From: an uncultured Shinella sp.
GTDB lineage: Bacteria > Pseudomonadota > Alphaproteobacteria > Rhizobiales > Rhizobiaceae
Direction of reading: 5' to 3'
Length of the DNA: 5,124 nt
Assembly: GCA_946886325.1 (NCBI GenBank)
Contig: CAMPIK010000234.1
Coordinates: 1-5,124 of the forward strand
Shown here one piece after another: positions 1 to 5,124 of this stretch. Numbering within the stretch: the stretch's first letter is position 1; the number at the start of each line of letters is the position of its first letter. Both the position numbers and the translations under genes were made by a program. The notes beneath the pieces are model-generated. The model saw only the letters and a list, made by a program, of their open reading frames with translations. It was not told the DNA's origin and did not search any database.

Positions 1-49
1 CAATTTTCGCAAGTTCGCGGATGTAGCGTCTGGTCCAGACGACGCGCAT
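1..49 (-). CDS. RelE/ParE-like toxin, N-terminal fragment (cut by window edge)
   Basis: Only the first 16 codons are in the window, reading MRVVWTRRYIRELAKI. An N-terminal hydrophobic strand followed by W-T-x-x-(Y/F/A)-x-x-(D/E)-L-x-x-I is the usual opening of RelE/ParE-superfamily toxins, where the aromatic residue leads into the first helix. The ATG at 47-49 lies 4 bp after the stop codon of the antitoxin gene (54-56), the normal antitoxin-then-toxin order. I see no Shine-Dalgarno before the ATG, so translation is probably coupled to the antitoxin. In this superfamily ParE members poison DNA gyrase and RelE members cleave mRNA on the ribosome; 16 residues cannot tell which applies here. The gene continues to the left of the window, so whether it is intact is unknown. 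Confidence 0.6.
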   Translation of the reverse strand, partial: MRVVWTRRYIRELAKI

Positions 50-53
50 GAAA

Positions 54-290
54 TCAGGACTGGCCGAATCGGTTGAGGACGGCGGCTATGTCGTCCTCAT
101 TGGCAAAATCGCCCCGGTCCGCATCGTCAATGCCTTCCTGGACACCGGCGACCCATCTCTCCTGCCAGGCAAGCGAGCGACCGTGCGACAGGGCATCTTC
201 AATGATTTGCCCGCGGGTTAGTGTGGTGCGCGCTGCCAGACGGTCGATGCGGCGGCTCAGGTCCTCGGAAATCTCATTGTCGCTGTCCAT
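54..290 (-). CDS. Ribbon-helix-helix (CopG/ParD-like) antitoxin
   Basis: A 78-residue acidic protein. Residues 1-40 fit a ribbon-helix-helix DNA-binding fold: a short polar strand, a first helix with SRRIDRLAARTT (about 12-23), a turn, and a second helix TRGQIIEDALSHG (about 25-37). The C-terminal half (about 41-78) is rich in D and E and contains a WQERWVAGVQEGIDDADRG segment, as in antitoxins whose tail wraps the partner toxin. The family represses its own operon and neutralises the toxin. I place the start at the ATG at 288-290. A GTG at 306-308 would add six residues (GTG-W-Q-T-A-R), but a candidate promoter at 314-342 would put transcription start very close to that GTG. Neither start has a clear Shine-Dalgarno. 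The toxin gene follows 4 bp downstream. The fold call is fairly firm; the partner is seen only in part. Confidence 0.8.
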   Translation of the reverse strand: MDSDNEISEDLSRRIDRLAARTTLTRGQIIEDALSHGRSLAWQERWVAGVQEGIDDADRGDFANEDDIAAVLNRFGQS

Positions 291-313
291 GCGCGCAGTC
301 TGCCACACCGAAC

Positions 314-342
314 CAATAGCCGAAAGAAAAATCCGGCGTCAC
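314..342 (-). promoter_or_regulatory. Candidate promoter of the toxin-antitoxin operon
   Basis: On the minus strand, GTGACG (337-342), extended at its 5' side to CGTGAC, resembles the rhizobial -35 element CTTGAC. It is followed by a 17-nt spacer and CTATTG (314-319), which matches four of six bases of the rhizobial -10 CTATAT. Transcription would begin near 307, giving a leader of about 17 nt before the ATG at 290. The -35 box would overlap the ABC-F stop codon. The matches are imperfect and could occur by chance in such GC-rich DNA. Confidence 0.28.
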
Positions 343-346
343 GCCG
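322..346 (-). terminator. Candidate intrinsic terminator of the ABC-F gene
   Basis: On the minus strand a 5-bp GC stem, CGGCG (342-346) pairing with CGCCG (334-338), encloses the three bases TGA (339-341), which are the ABC-F stop codon. After GA comes a T-rich run, TTTTTCTTT (323-331). GC stem plus T tract is the shape of a Rho-independent terminator. The stem is short, and a ribosome at the stop codon would block its folding, so it may be weak or may work mainly when translation has ended. Confidence 0.4.
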
Positions 347-1964
347 CCCGCAGGCCGGGTGCTTCCTGGCCCGTGCGCTCGACATATTCCGTGTAGCCGC
401 CGCCATATTGGTGGATGCCGTCCGGCGTCAGTTCCAGCACGCGGTTGGAAAGTGCTGCCAGGAAATGGCGGTCGTGCGAGACGAACAGCATCGTGCCCTC
501 GTAGGCGGACAGCGCCTTGATCAGCATTTCCTTCGTGTCGAGGTCGAGGTGGTTCGTCGGCTCGTCGAGCACGAGGAAATTCGGCGGGTCGAACAGCATG
601 GCCGCCATCACCAGCCGGGCCTTCTCGCCGCCGGAGAGAACCCGACAGCGCTTTTCGACATCGTCTCCGGAGAACCCGAAGCAGCCGGAGAGCGCCCTGA
701 GCGGCGCCTGACCCGCCTTGGGAAAGCGCTGCTCCAGCCATTGCAGGATCGTCAGGTCGCCGTCGAGCAGGTCCATGGAGTGCTGGGCGAAATAGCCGAG
801 CTTGACGCTGGCGCCGATCGTGACATTGCCGGCATCGGGGTCGGCCGCGCCGGCTACCAGCTTCAGGAGCGTCGACTTTCCGGCGCCGTTGACGCCAAGG
901 ATGCACCACCGTTCCCGGCGGCGCACCATGAAATCCAGCCCGTCATAGATCCTGCGGCTGCCATAGTGCTTGTGCACGCCCTTGAGGTTCGCCACGTCCT
1001 CGCCGGAGCGCGGCGCCGGCAGAAAATCGAAGGCGACTGTCTGGCGGCGGCGCGGCGGCTCGACGCGCTCGATCTTGTCCAGCTTCTTTACCCGGCTTTG
1101 CACCTGCGCGGCATGCGAGGCGCGCGCCTTGAAACGCTCGATGAACTTGATTTCCTTGGCGAGCATCGCCTGCTGGCGCTCGAACTGCGCCTGCTGCTGC
1201 TTCTCGTTCTGCGCGCGCTGCTGTTCGTAGAAGGCATAGTCGCCGGAATAGGTGGTCAGCCCGCCGCCGTCGATCTCGATGATCTTGTTGACGATGCGGT
1301 TCATGAACTCGCGGTCGTGCGAGGTCATCAGCAGCGCGCCGTCATAGCCCTTGAGGAAGGTTTCGAGCCAGATCAGGCTTTCGAGGTCGAGATGGTTGCT
1401 CGGCTCGTCGAGCAGCATCACATCGGGGCGCATCAGCAGGATGCGGGCGAGCGCCACGCGCATCTTCCAGCCGCCCGAAAGCTTGCCGACGTCGCCGTCC
1501 ATCATCTCCTGGCTGAAGCTCAGCCCCGCCAGCACCTCGCGCGCCCGGCTTTCCAGGCCGTAGCCGTCCAGTTCCTCGTAGCGCGCCTGCACGTCGCCGT
1601 AGCGCGCGATGATCTCGTCCATCTCGTCCAGCCGGTCGGGATCGACCATCGCGGCCTCGAGCGCATGCAGTTCGGCCGCGACCTCGCTGACCGGCCCCGC
1701 CCCGTTCATCACCTCGGCGGCGGCGCTGCGGCCCGACATCTCGCCGACATCCTGGCTGAAATAGCCGATCGTCACGTGCTTCTCGACGGAGACCTGCCCC
1801 TCGTCCGGCAGTTCCCCGCCGGTGATCATGCGGAAGAGCGTGGTCTTGCCGGCGCCGTTCGGCCCGACCAGCCCGATTTTCTCGCCGCGATTGAGCGCCG
1901 CCGAGGCTTCGATAAAGAGGATGCGGTGGCTGCTGGACTTGCTGATATTGTCGATGCGGATCAT
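339..1964 (-). CDS. ABC-F family ATPase, YheS-like (ribosome-associated)
   Basis: A 541-residue protein with two ABC ATPase domains and no membrane segments, so it is a cytosolic ABC-F translation factor rather than a transporter. Domain 1 has Walker A GPNGAGKTT (34-42), signature LSGGW (162-166), Walker B VMLLDE (182-187, catalytic Glu187) followed by PSNHLD, and switch His216. Domain 2 has Walker A GVNGAGKST (357-365), signature LSGGE (443-447), Walker B FLVLDE (463-468, Glu468) followed by PTNHLD, and switch His497. Both catalytic glutamates are present. The charged interdomain linker (about 245-310, rich in K, R, E and Q) matches the P-site tRNA-interaction region of the family. Linker wording such as FIERFKARASHAAQVQSRVKKL and the second domain's GCFGFSGDDV resemble E. 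coli YheS, but YheS's C-terminal extension (roughly 100 residues) is absent. ABC-F proteins relieve stalled or non-productive ribosomes; nothing here marks it as an antibiotic-resistance type. No Shine-Dalgarno precedes the ATG; the leader next to it is pyrimidine-rich. Confidence 0.95.
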   Translation of the reverse strand: MIRIDNISKSSSHRILFIEASAALNRGEKIGLVGPNGAGKTTLFRMITGGELPDEGQVSVEKHVTIGYFSQDVGEMSGRSAAAEVMNGAGPVSEVAAELHALEAAMVDPDRLDEMDEIIARYGDVQARYEELDGYGLESRAREVLAGLSFSQEMMDGDVGKLSGGWKMRVALARILLMRPDVMLLDEPSNHLDLESLIWLETFLKGYDGALLMTSHDREFMNRIVNKIIEIDGGGLTTYSGDYAFYEQQRAQNEKQQQAQFERQQAMLAKEIKFIERFKARASHAAQVQSRVKKLDKIERVEPPRRRQTVAFDFLPAPRSGEDVANLKGVHKHYGSRRIYDGLDFMVRRRERWCILGVNGAGKSTLLKLVAGAADPDAGNVTIGASVKLGYFAQHSMDLLDGDLTILQWLEQRFPKAGQAPLRALSGCFGFSGDDVEKRCRVLSGGEKARLVMAAMLFDPPNFLVLDEPTNHLDLDTKEMLIKALSAYEGTMLFVSHDRHFLAALSNRVLELTPDGIHQYGGGYTEYVERTGQEAPGLRAA

Positions 1965-1996
1965 GAGGAAGACGGGAGCCTGTTGGAATGGGCCTC

Positions 1997-2025
1997 CCTA
2001 TGCCACGCGCCGGCCGCGCTGTCAC
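1997..2025 (-). promoter_or_regulatory. Candidate promoter of the ABC-F gene
   Basis: In the 93-bp gap upstream of the ABC-F gene the minus strand carries GTGACA (2020-2025, five of six matches to TTGACA), an exact 17-nt spacer, and CATAGG (1997-2002), which keeps only the central ATA of a -10 box. Transcription would start near 1990 and give a short leader of roughly 25 nt. The -35 half is good and the -10 half is poor. If real, it frees the ABC-F gene from the importer operon. Confidence 0.3.
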
Positions 2026-2035
2026 GCCGGCCGGC
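2009..2035 (-). other. GC-rich inverted repeat between importer operon and ABC-F gene
   Basis: GCCGGCCG (2009-2016) and its exact reverse complement CGGCCGGC (2028-2035) are separated by 11 bases. The stem could gain 2 bp with a one-base bulge, leaving a 6-nt loop. On the minus strand no T tract follows, so it is not a standard intrinsic terminator for the importer operon. On the plus strand a TTTTT run (2053-2057) lies 17 nt beyond the arm, too far to count. The dyad straddles the candidate -35 box of the ABC-F promoter, so it could be an operator, or an mRNA 3'-end stabiliser for the importer transcript. Confidence 0.4.
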
Positions 2036-2057
2036 ACGCATCCGAGAGCCTCATTTT

Positions 2058-2819
2058 TCAGATATCGTAGCTCTGGGGCGCGCTCAGCGATGCGATGAAT
2101 TTCTTCGTGCGCTCCCGCTCCGGCGCCGAAAAGATTGTGCGCGGCGCGCCGCTCTCGACGATGACGCCGCCGTCGAGAAAGATCACCTGGTCCGCCACGC
2201 GGGAGGCGAGCCTCAGGTCGTGCGTCGCCATCACCATCGTCGTGCCCTCGCGCGCCAGCCGGCCGAGCACCTCGACGACCTCCTCCGCCAGTTCCGGATC
2301 GAGCGCCGATGTCGGCTCGTCGCAGAGCAGGACGCGCGGCGAGGGCGCAAGCGCCCGGGCAATCGCCACGCGCTGCTGCTGGCCGCCGGAAAGGGTCGCC
2401 GGCCAGGCATCCGCCTTGTGCGCCATGCCGACCTTTTCGAGCAGTTCCATCGCCCGCGCTTTGGCCCTGTCCGCCGGCCATCTGAGCACCGTCACCAGCC
2501 CCTCCATGACATTGCCGATCGCCGTCTGGTGCGGGAAAAGCTGGAAACTCTGGAAGACCATGCCGGTCTGTCGGCGCAGCTTCTGGATCGCCGGCCAGCC
2601 GACCTTGCGGCCGGGCGCGAAATCGAGCCGTTCCTCGCCGAGGCGGATCGCGCCGGCGGTCGGGATCTCCAGCAGGTTGATGCAGCGCAGCAGCGTGCTC
2701 TTGCCGCCGCCGGACGGTCCGACCAGCGCGGTCACCGTTCCCTCCGCAAGCGTCAGCGAGATGTCGCGCAGCACGATATTCTCGTCGAACCGCTTCTCGA
2801 TATGGGAAAGCTCGATCAT
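2058..2819 (-). CDS. tcyN: Cystine-type amino-acid ABC transporter ATP-binding protein (TcyN-like)
   Basis: A 253-residue ABC ATPase that powers the importer encoded just upstream. Visible motifs: Walker A GPSGGGKST (34-42), Q-loop Gln90 in MVFQSFQLFPHQT, signature LSGGQQQR (143-150), Walker B VLLCDE (163-168, catalytic Glu168), D-loop SALD (171-174) and switch His200. The length and the LFPH motif after the Q-loop are typical of the polar amino-acid (HisP/GlnQ/YecC) family, and wording around MEGLVTV and ELLEKVGMA follows E. coli YecC/TcyN. The ATG at 2817-2819 overlaps the permease stop as ATGA, and GGAGG (2827-2831) lies 7 nt upstream, so the start is well supported. It should work as a dimer on the cytoplasmic face. 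The ATPase role is certain; cystine specificity is inferred from the companion binding protein and permease. Confidence 0.93.
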   Translation of the reverse strand: MIELSHIEKRFDENIVLRDISLTLAEGTVTALVGPSGGGKSTLLRCINLLEIPTAGAIRLGEERLDFAPGRKVGWPAIQKLRRQTGMVFQSFQLFPHQTAIGNVMEGLVTVLRWPADRAKARAMELLEKVGMAHKADAWPATLSGGQQQRVAIARALAPSPRVLLCDEPTSALDPELAEEVVEVLGRLAREGTTMVMATHDLRLASRVADQVIFLDGGVIVESGAPRTIFSAPERERTKKFIASLSAPQSYDI

Positions 2820-3496
2820 GCCCGTGCCTCCAGATAGCCGCCATATCGGGCAAAGCGCCGCTCCAGCCGGACCTGCAAGGTCGACAGAACGGAACTCAGC
2901 GCGAGATAGATGAGCGCCGCCTCGATATAGAGGATCAGCGGCTCGTAGGTCGTGGCGACGATGCGCTGCGCGGTCTGGAAGAGTTCCGGCACGGTGATGG
3001 CGGCGGCGAGCGAGGTGTCCTTGACGAGCGAGATGAAGGTGTTGGAAAGCGGCGGCACGGCGACGCGCGTCGCCTGCGGCAGGATGGTGCGGCGCATCGC
3101 CTGGCTCCAGCTCATGCCGATCGAATAGGCCGCCTCCCACTGGCCGCGCGGCACCGAGGAGATCGCGGCCCGCACGATCTCTGACGAATAGGCGCCGACA
3201 TTGAGCGTGAAGCCGATGAGCGCCGCCGGGAAGGCGTCGAGCAGGATGCCGAGGCTCGGCAGGCCGTAGAAGATGACGAAGAGCTGGACGAGCAGCGGCG
3301 TGCCCCTGATGACCCAGACATAGAAGCGGAAGACGGCCGCGACCGGCGCCGGCGCAAACAGCCGCGCAACGGCGGTGGCGAGCCCGAGCGACAGCCCGAG
3401 CACGAAGGAGAGGAGCGTCAGCGGAATGGTGAAGATCAGGCCGGCCCACAGAAGGGTCGGCAGCGAATCCGCCATCAGTCGGAGCCAGTCGGGCAC
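2816..3496 (-). CDS. tcyL: Cystine-type amino-acid ABC transporter permease (TcyL-like)
   Basis: A 226-residue inner-membrane protein of the HisM/HisQ (polar amino-acid) permease family. Hydrophobic stretches lie around 14-44, 54-80, 87-110, 150-172 and 186-207. RGTPLL (64-69) and the EAA loop, EAAYSIGMSW through LPQA (121-142), are family hallmarks; the EAA loop docks on the ATPase. PPLSNTFISLVKDTSLAA (148-165) and GQWEAA with IGM closely follow E. coli YecS/TcyL, a cystine permease. The start is GTG at 3494-3496, with AAAGG (3505-3509) 8 nt upstream. An internal ATG at codon 8 would shorten the N-terminus relative to E. coli YecS, so GTG is preferred. Its last bases overlap the ATPase start by 4 bp, which implies translational coupling. 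Only one permease gene is present, so the channel is probably a homodimer. Confidence 0.93.
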   Translation of the reverse strand: MPDWLRLMADSLPTLLWAGLIFTIPLTLLSFVLGLSLGLATAVARLFAPAPVAAVFRFYVWVIRGTPLLVQLFVIFYGLPSLGILLDAFPAALIGFTLNVGAYSSEIVRAAISSVPRGQWEAAYSIGMSWSQAMRRTILPQATRVAVPPLSNTFISLVKDTSLAAAITVPELFQTAQRIVATTYEPLILYIEAALIYLALSSVLSTLQVRLERRFARYGGYLEARA

Positions 3497-3519
3497 GATA
3501 TCAGCCTTTCAACAGCGAA

Positions 3520-3547
3520 CGATCCGCCCCGGAACCGGAACGGATCG
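3520..3547 (-). promoter_or_regulatory. RNA hairpin in the binding-protein/permease spacer
   Basis: In the 131-nt spacer between the binding-protein stop and the permease start, the minus-strand transcript can form an 11-bp stem: CGATCCGUUCC (3537-3547) pairs with GGGGCGGAUCG (3520-3530) around a GGUUCC loop, with two adjacent G-U pairs. No T tract follows, so it is not a complete intrinsic terminator. It ends 9 nt before the permease Shine-Dalgarno (3505-3510). Such hairpins after a binding-protein gene often protect the upstream mRNA and leave the downstream genes at lower level; that role is inferred here. A second, weaker GC hairpin may form near 3581-3599. Confidence 0.45.
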
Positions 3548-3627
3548 CCCGTCATAGCTTGGAATATCCGGGCCTGGAACAGCCGGCGGCAAACCGGCCG
3601 GATGTTCAAACCCGATTTTGGATATCT

Positions 3628-4401
3628 CTACCGCGAGACGTCGGCGCCGAAATATTTCTGCGAGATGACGTCATAGGTGCCGTCTTCCCGGATCGCGACC
3701 AGGGCCTCGTTGATCTCGGCCAGCAGTTCCGGCTCGCCCTTGCGCAGGATCACGCCCGAATAGTCGGCGTCGGCCTGTTCGGCGACGACCTTCACCGGCG
3801 CATCCGGCTTCTGCTTCTTGAAGTCCAGGAAGGAGAGGCTGTCGTTGATCGTGGCGTCGGCCCGGCCGGTCAGCACGAGCTGGATCGACTGGTCGAAGCC
3901 ATCGGTGCCGACGAGTTCGGCGCCGGAGGCTTCGGCGAGCTTGCCGAAATTGCTGCTCAGCGACTGTGCCGCGCGCTTGCCCGCGAGGTCCTCGAAGCTC
4001 TTGATGTCCTCGTTGTCGGCCTTGACGATCAGCACGGCCTTGGAGGCGATATAGGGGTCGGAGAAGTCGTATTTCTTCTTGCGCTCCTCGGTGATGCCGA
4101 CCTGGTTGATGACGACGTCGTAGCGCTTGGCGTCGAGGCCGGCGATCAGGCCGTCCCACTTGCCTTCGAGGAATTCGGCCTTCACGCCGAGCTTCTCGGC
4201 GATCGCCTCGCCGATCTCCACGTCGAAGCCGACAAGCTTGCCGGAGGCGTCATGGTAGGTGAAGGGCGCATAGGTGCCCTCGGTGCCGATCTTCAGGACG
4301 CCGGCGGACTTGATCGCGTCGAGATTGGACTGGGCTGCCGCGGGCGCCAGAAGGGTGAGTTGCAGCGCGGCGGCGGCCAGAAGCGTGGTGAGGATTTTCA
4401 T
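3628..4401 (-). CDS. tcyJ: Cystine-type ABC transporter periplasmic substrate-binding protein (TcyJ/FliY-like)
   Basis: A 257-residue solute-binding protein of family 3 (polar amino acids). Residues 1-23 form a Sec signal peptide: K2, a hydrophobic core, then APAAA with likely cleavage after Ala23. There is no lipobox cysteine, so the protein should be soluble in the periplasm. The mature part carries GTEGTYAPFTY (39-49), GFDVEIGEAIAE (58-69), KWDGLIAGLDAKRYDVVINQ (81-100), TEERKKKYDFSDPY (104-117) and a closing KYFGADV (249-255), nearly line for line the layout of E. coli TcyJ/FliY. By family analogy Arg107 should hold the ligand alpha-carboxylate and Asp187 the alpha-amino group. Cystine is the likely ligand, though related binding proteins take other polar amino acids. 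The start at ATG 4399-4401 is preferred over one 20 codons upstream (4461), because that extension is Arg/Lys-rich and would bury the signal peptide. A weak GGAAAAG (4406-4412) precedes it. First gene of the importer operon. Confidence 0.93.
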   Translation of the reverse strand: MKILTTLLAAAALQLTLLAPAAAQSNLDAIKSAGVLKIGTEGTYAPFTYHDASGKLVGFDVEIGEAIAEKLGVKAEFLEGKWDGLIAGLDAKRYDVVINQVGITEERKKKYDFSDPYIASKAVLIVKADNEDIKSFEDLAGKRAAQSLSSNFGKLAEASGAELVGTDGFDQSIQLVLTGRADATINDSLSFLDFKKQKPDAPVKVVAEQADADYSGVILRKGEPELLAEINEALVAIREDGTYDVISQKYFGADVSR

Positions 4402-4654
4402 GATTCTTTTCCGTATTTTTCGTTTTCCGGCCCGTCGTCCGGATTTGAGCGAATTTCGCACGAAAACGCGCCTGACGATGCGTATGAAACTCCAATTCGT
4501 GCCGGGATCGCTAAAGATTTTTCCGTCGCCCGGCGAATTCGGGGCAGAAGGCTTTCGCTATCGAAGTTCCGCTCTGCCCGGCGCGATCGGCACCGCTTGA
4601 TCCGATCCGGCTGCTGTGACATGCACGAGGACCGTCGCAATCGCGTTTCCCGCC
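4402..4654. promoter_or_regulatory. Divergent intergenic region between importer operon and acetyltransferase
   Basis: This 253-bp gap must hold the start signals of both the importer operon (minus) and the acetyltransferase gene (plus). I could not find a convincing -35/-10 pair for either. It contains several short dyads: GCACGAA (4458-4464) with TTCGTGC (4496-4502); GGGCAGA (4542-4548) with TCTGCCC (4573-4579), enclosing TTCG-CTAT-CGAA (4554-4565); and GATCGG (4585-4590) with CCGATC (4602-4607). The nested one at 4542-4579 is the best candidate for a regulator site or RNA structure. No riboswitch class was recognised. Confidence 0.4.
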
Positions 4655-5124
4655 ATGAATTACATCATCCGAACCGCCGATCCTTCCGATATCGCCGCCT
4701 TCACGGAAATCTACCGCGAATCGGTGCTGAACGGCGTCGCCACCTATGAAATCGATCCGCCCTCCTTCGACGAGATGCGCGGCCGGTTCTCGACGATCAC
4801 GGATGCCGGCTATCCCTATATCGTCGCCGTCGAGCAGACCGGGCTCATCCTCGGCTATGCCTATGCGTCGGCCTTCCGCACCCGGCCGGCCTATCGCTGG
4901 CTCGTCGAGGATTCGATCTACCTGGCGCCGGAGGCCCGCGGGCGCGGTGTCGGCAAGGCGCTTCTCACCGAACTGATCCGGCGCTGCACCGAACTCGGCT
5001 TCCGCCAGATGGTGGCGGTGATCGGCGGCGCGCATCCCGCCTCGATCGCGCTTCATTTCGCGGCCGGTTTCGAGCATGGCGGCCAGATGAAGGCGACCGG
5101 CTTCAAGCACGGCCGCTGGCTGGA
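4655..5124 (+). CDS. GNAT N-acetyltransferase, phosphinothricin/L-amino-acid type (3' end missing)
   Basis: The frame is open from the ATG at 4655 to the window edge, giving 156 codons with no stop. It opens with IIRTADPSDIAAFTEIY, the usual start of the Pat/Bar/MnaT (YncA) group. Acetyl-CoA binding motif A, R-G-R-G-V-G (95-100), follows YRWLVEDSIYLAPEA (80-94), where Glu85 sits at the position of the proposed general base in phosphinothricin acetyltransferases. PASIALHFAAGFEHGG (128-143) and KHGRWL (151-156) match the conserved C-terminal part. Family members are typically about 165-185 residues, so only a short tail is missing. Enzymes of this group N-acetylate phosphinothricin, methionine sulfoximine/sulfone or free L-amino acids; the substrate cannot be chosen from sequence. 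No Shine-Dalgarno is visible (an AGGA at 4628-4631 is too far away), and no other in-frame start gives a better N-terminus. It is transcribed divergently from the importer operon. Confidence 0.88.
   Translation, partial: MNYIIRTADPSDIAAFTEIYRESVLNGVATYEIDPPSFDEMRGRFSTITDAGYPYIVAVEQTGLILGYAYASAFRTRPAYRWLVEDSIYLAPEARGRGVGKALLTELIRRCTELGFRQMVAVIGGAHPASIALHFAAGFEHGGQMKATGFKHGRWL

Noticed and set aside
291..308. GTG at 306-308 as the antitoxin start, six codons upstream of the ATG at 290.
   Set aside because: It has no Shine-Dalgarno and would lie at the predicted transcription start. The ATG gives a conventional short ribbon-helix-helix N-terminus, but the longer form is not excluded.
408..2837. 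An 809-codon plus-strand open frame across the ABC-F and ATPase genes.
   Set aside because: It lies antisense to two genes with complete, correctly ordered ATPase motifs, its translation is a low-complexity R/A/L/D/H-rich string, and long antisense frames are expected in GC-rich coding DNA.
1342..2853. A 503-codon minus-strand open frame spanning the ATPase gene, the gap and part of the ABC-F gene.
   Set aside because: It is an out-of-frame reading of two recognisable genes, with R/G/A-rich translation and no family features.
3497..3626. GATATC palindromes at gene boundaries (2061-2066, 3497-3502, 3621-3626), considered as a repeated regulatory site.
   Set aside because: A six-base palindrome with no shared flanks, partly inside coding sequence; probably chance.
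4402..4461. A 20-residue N-terminal extension of the binding protein, starting at 4461.
   Set aside because: The extension is Arg/Lys-rich and would place the signal peptide internally. The ATG at 4401 has a purine-rich ribosome site and gives a textbook signal peptide.
4621..4654. ATG at 4621 as a start for the acetyltransferase.
   Set aside because: It is not in frame with the acetyltransferase reading frame.
3559..4749. A 396-codon plus-strand open frame across the binding-protein gene.
   Set aside because: It is antisense to a clear signal-peptide-bearing binding protein and runs through the intergenic region into the start of the acetyltransferase gene in the wrong frame.
4746..4976. 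A short plus-strand open frame of 76 codons inside the acetyltransferase gene.
   Set aside because: It is an out-of-frame shadow; the real acetyltransferase frame runs from 4655 to the window edge with conserved GNAT motifs.

Overview
This GC-rich window, with strong G/C preference at third codon positions, looks like chromosomal DNA of an alphaproteobacterium. The protein styles (YheS-like ABC-F, cystine-type ABC transporter, Pat-type GNAT, ribbon-helix-helix antitoxin) fit Rhizobiales (Hyphomicrobiales) best. That assignment is inferred from family resemblance, not from a marker gene. I see no rRNA, tRNA, CRISPR array, insertion sequence or phage gene.

Layout, left to right. Positions 1-290 hold a type II toxin-antitoxin pair on the minus strand: a complete ribbon-helix-helix antitoxin (54-290), then the first 16 codons of a RelE/ParE-like toxin (1-49) cut by the window edge. 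Next is a complete minus-strand ABC-F ATPase (339-1964) of the kind that acts on ribosomes rather than on membranes. A compact junction at 314-346 holds its possible terminator and a possible toxin-antitoxin promoter. A 93-bp gap (1965-2057) with a strong GC dyad and a possible promoter separates the ABC-F gene from an amino-acid importer operon, also on the minus strand. In transcription order that operon is a periplasmic binding protein (3628-4401), a permease (2816-3496) and an ATPase (2058-2819). All three resemble the E. coli cystine system TcyJ (FliY), TcyL (YecS) and TcyN (YecC). A 253-bp divergent intergenic region (4402-4654) leads to a plus-strand GNAT acetyltransferase of the phosphinothricin/L-amino-acid acetyltransferase type (4655 to the right edge), which is nearly complete.

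How the parts work together. The binding protein captures a polar amino acid, most likely cystine, in the periplasm and delivers it to the permease, which is powered by the ATPase. The permease and ATPase genes overlap by 4 bp and are surely co-translated. The binding-protein gene is set apart by a 131-nt spacer with an RNA hairpin, a common arrangement for making more binding protein than membrane components. The acetyltransferase may act on amino-acid-like compounds, but any link to the importer rests only on divergent position.

I found no convincing undescribed system. The points most worth a second look are the compact ABC-F/toxin-antitoxin junction, the dyad straddling a candidate -35 box upstream of the ABC-F gene (which has no visible Shine-Dalgarno), and the hairpin in the binding-protein/permease spacer.
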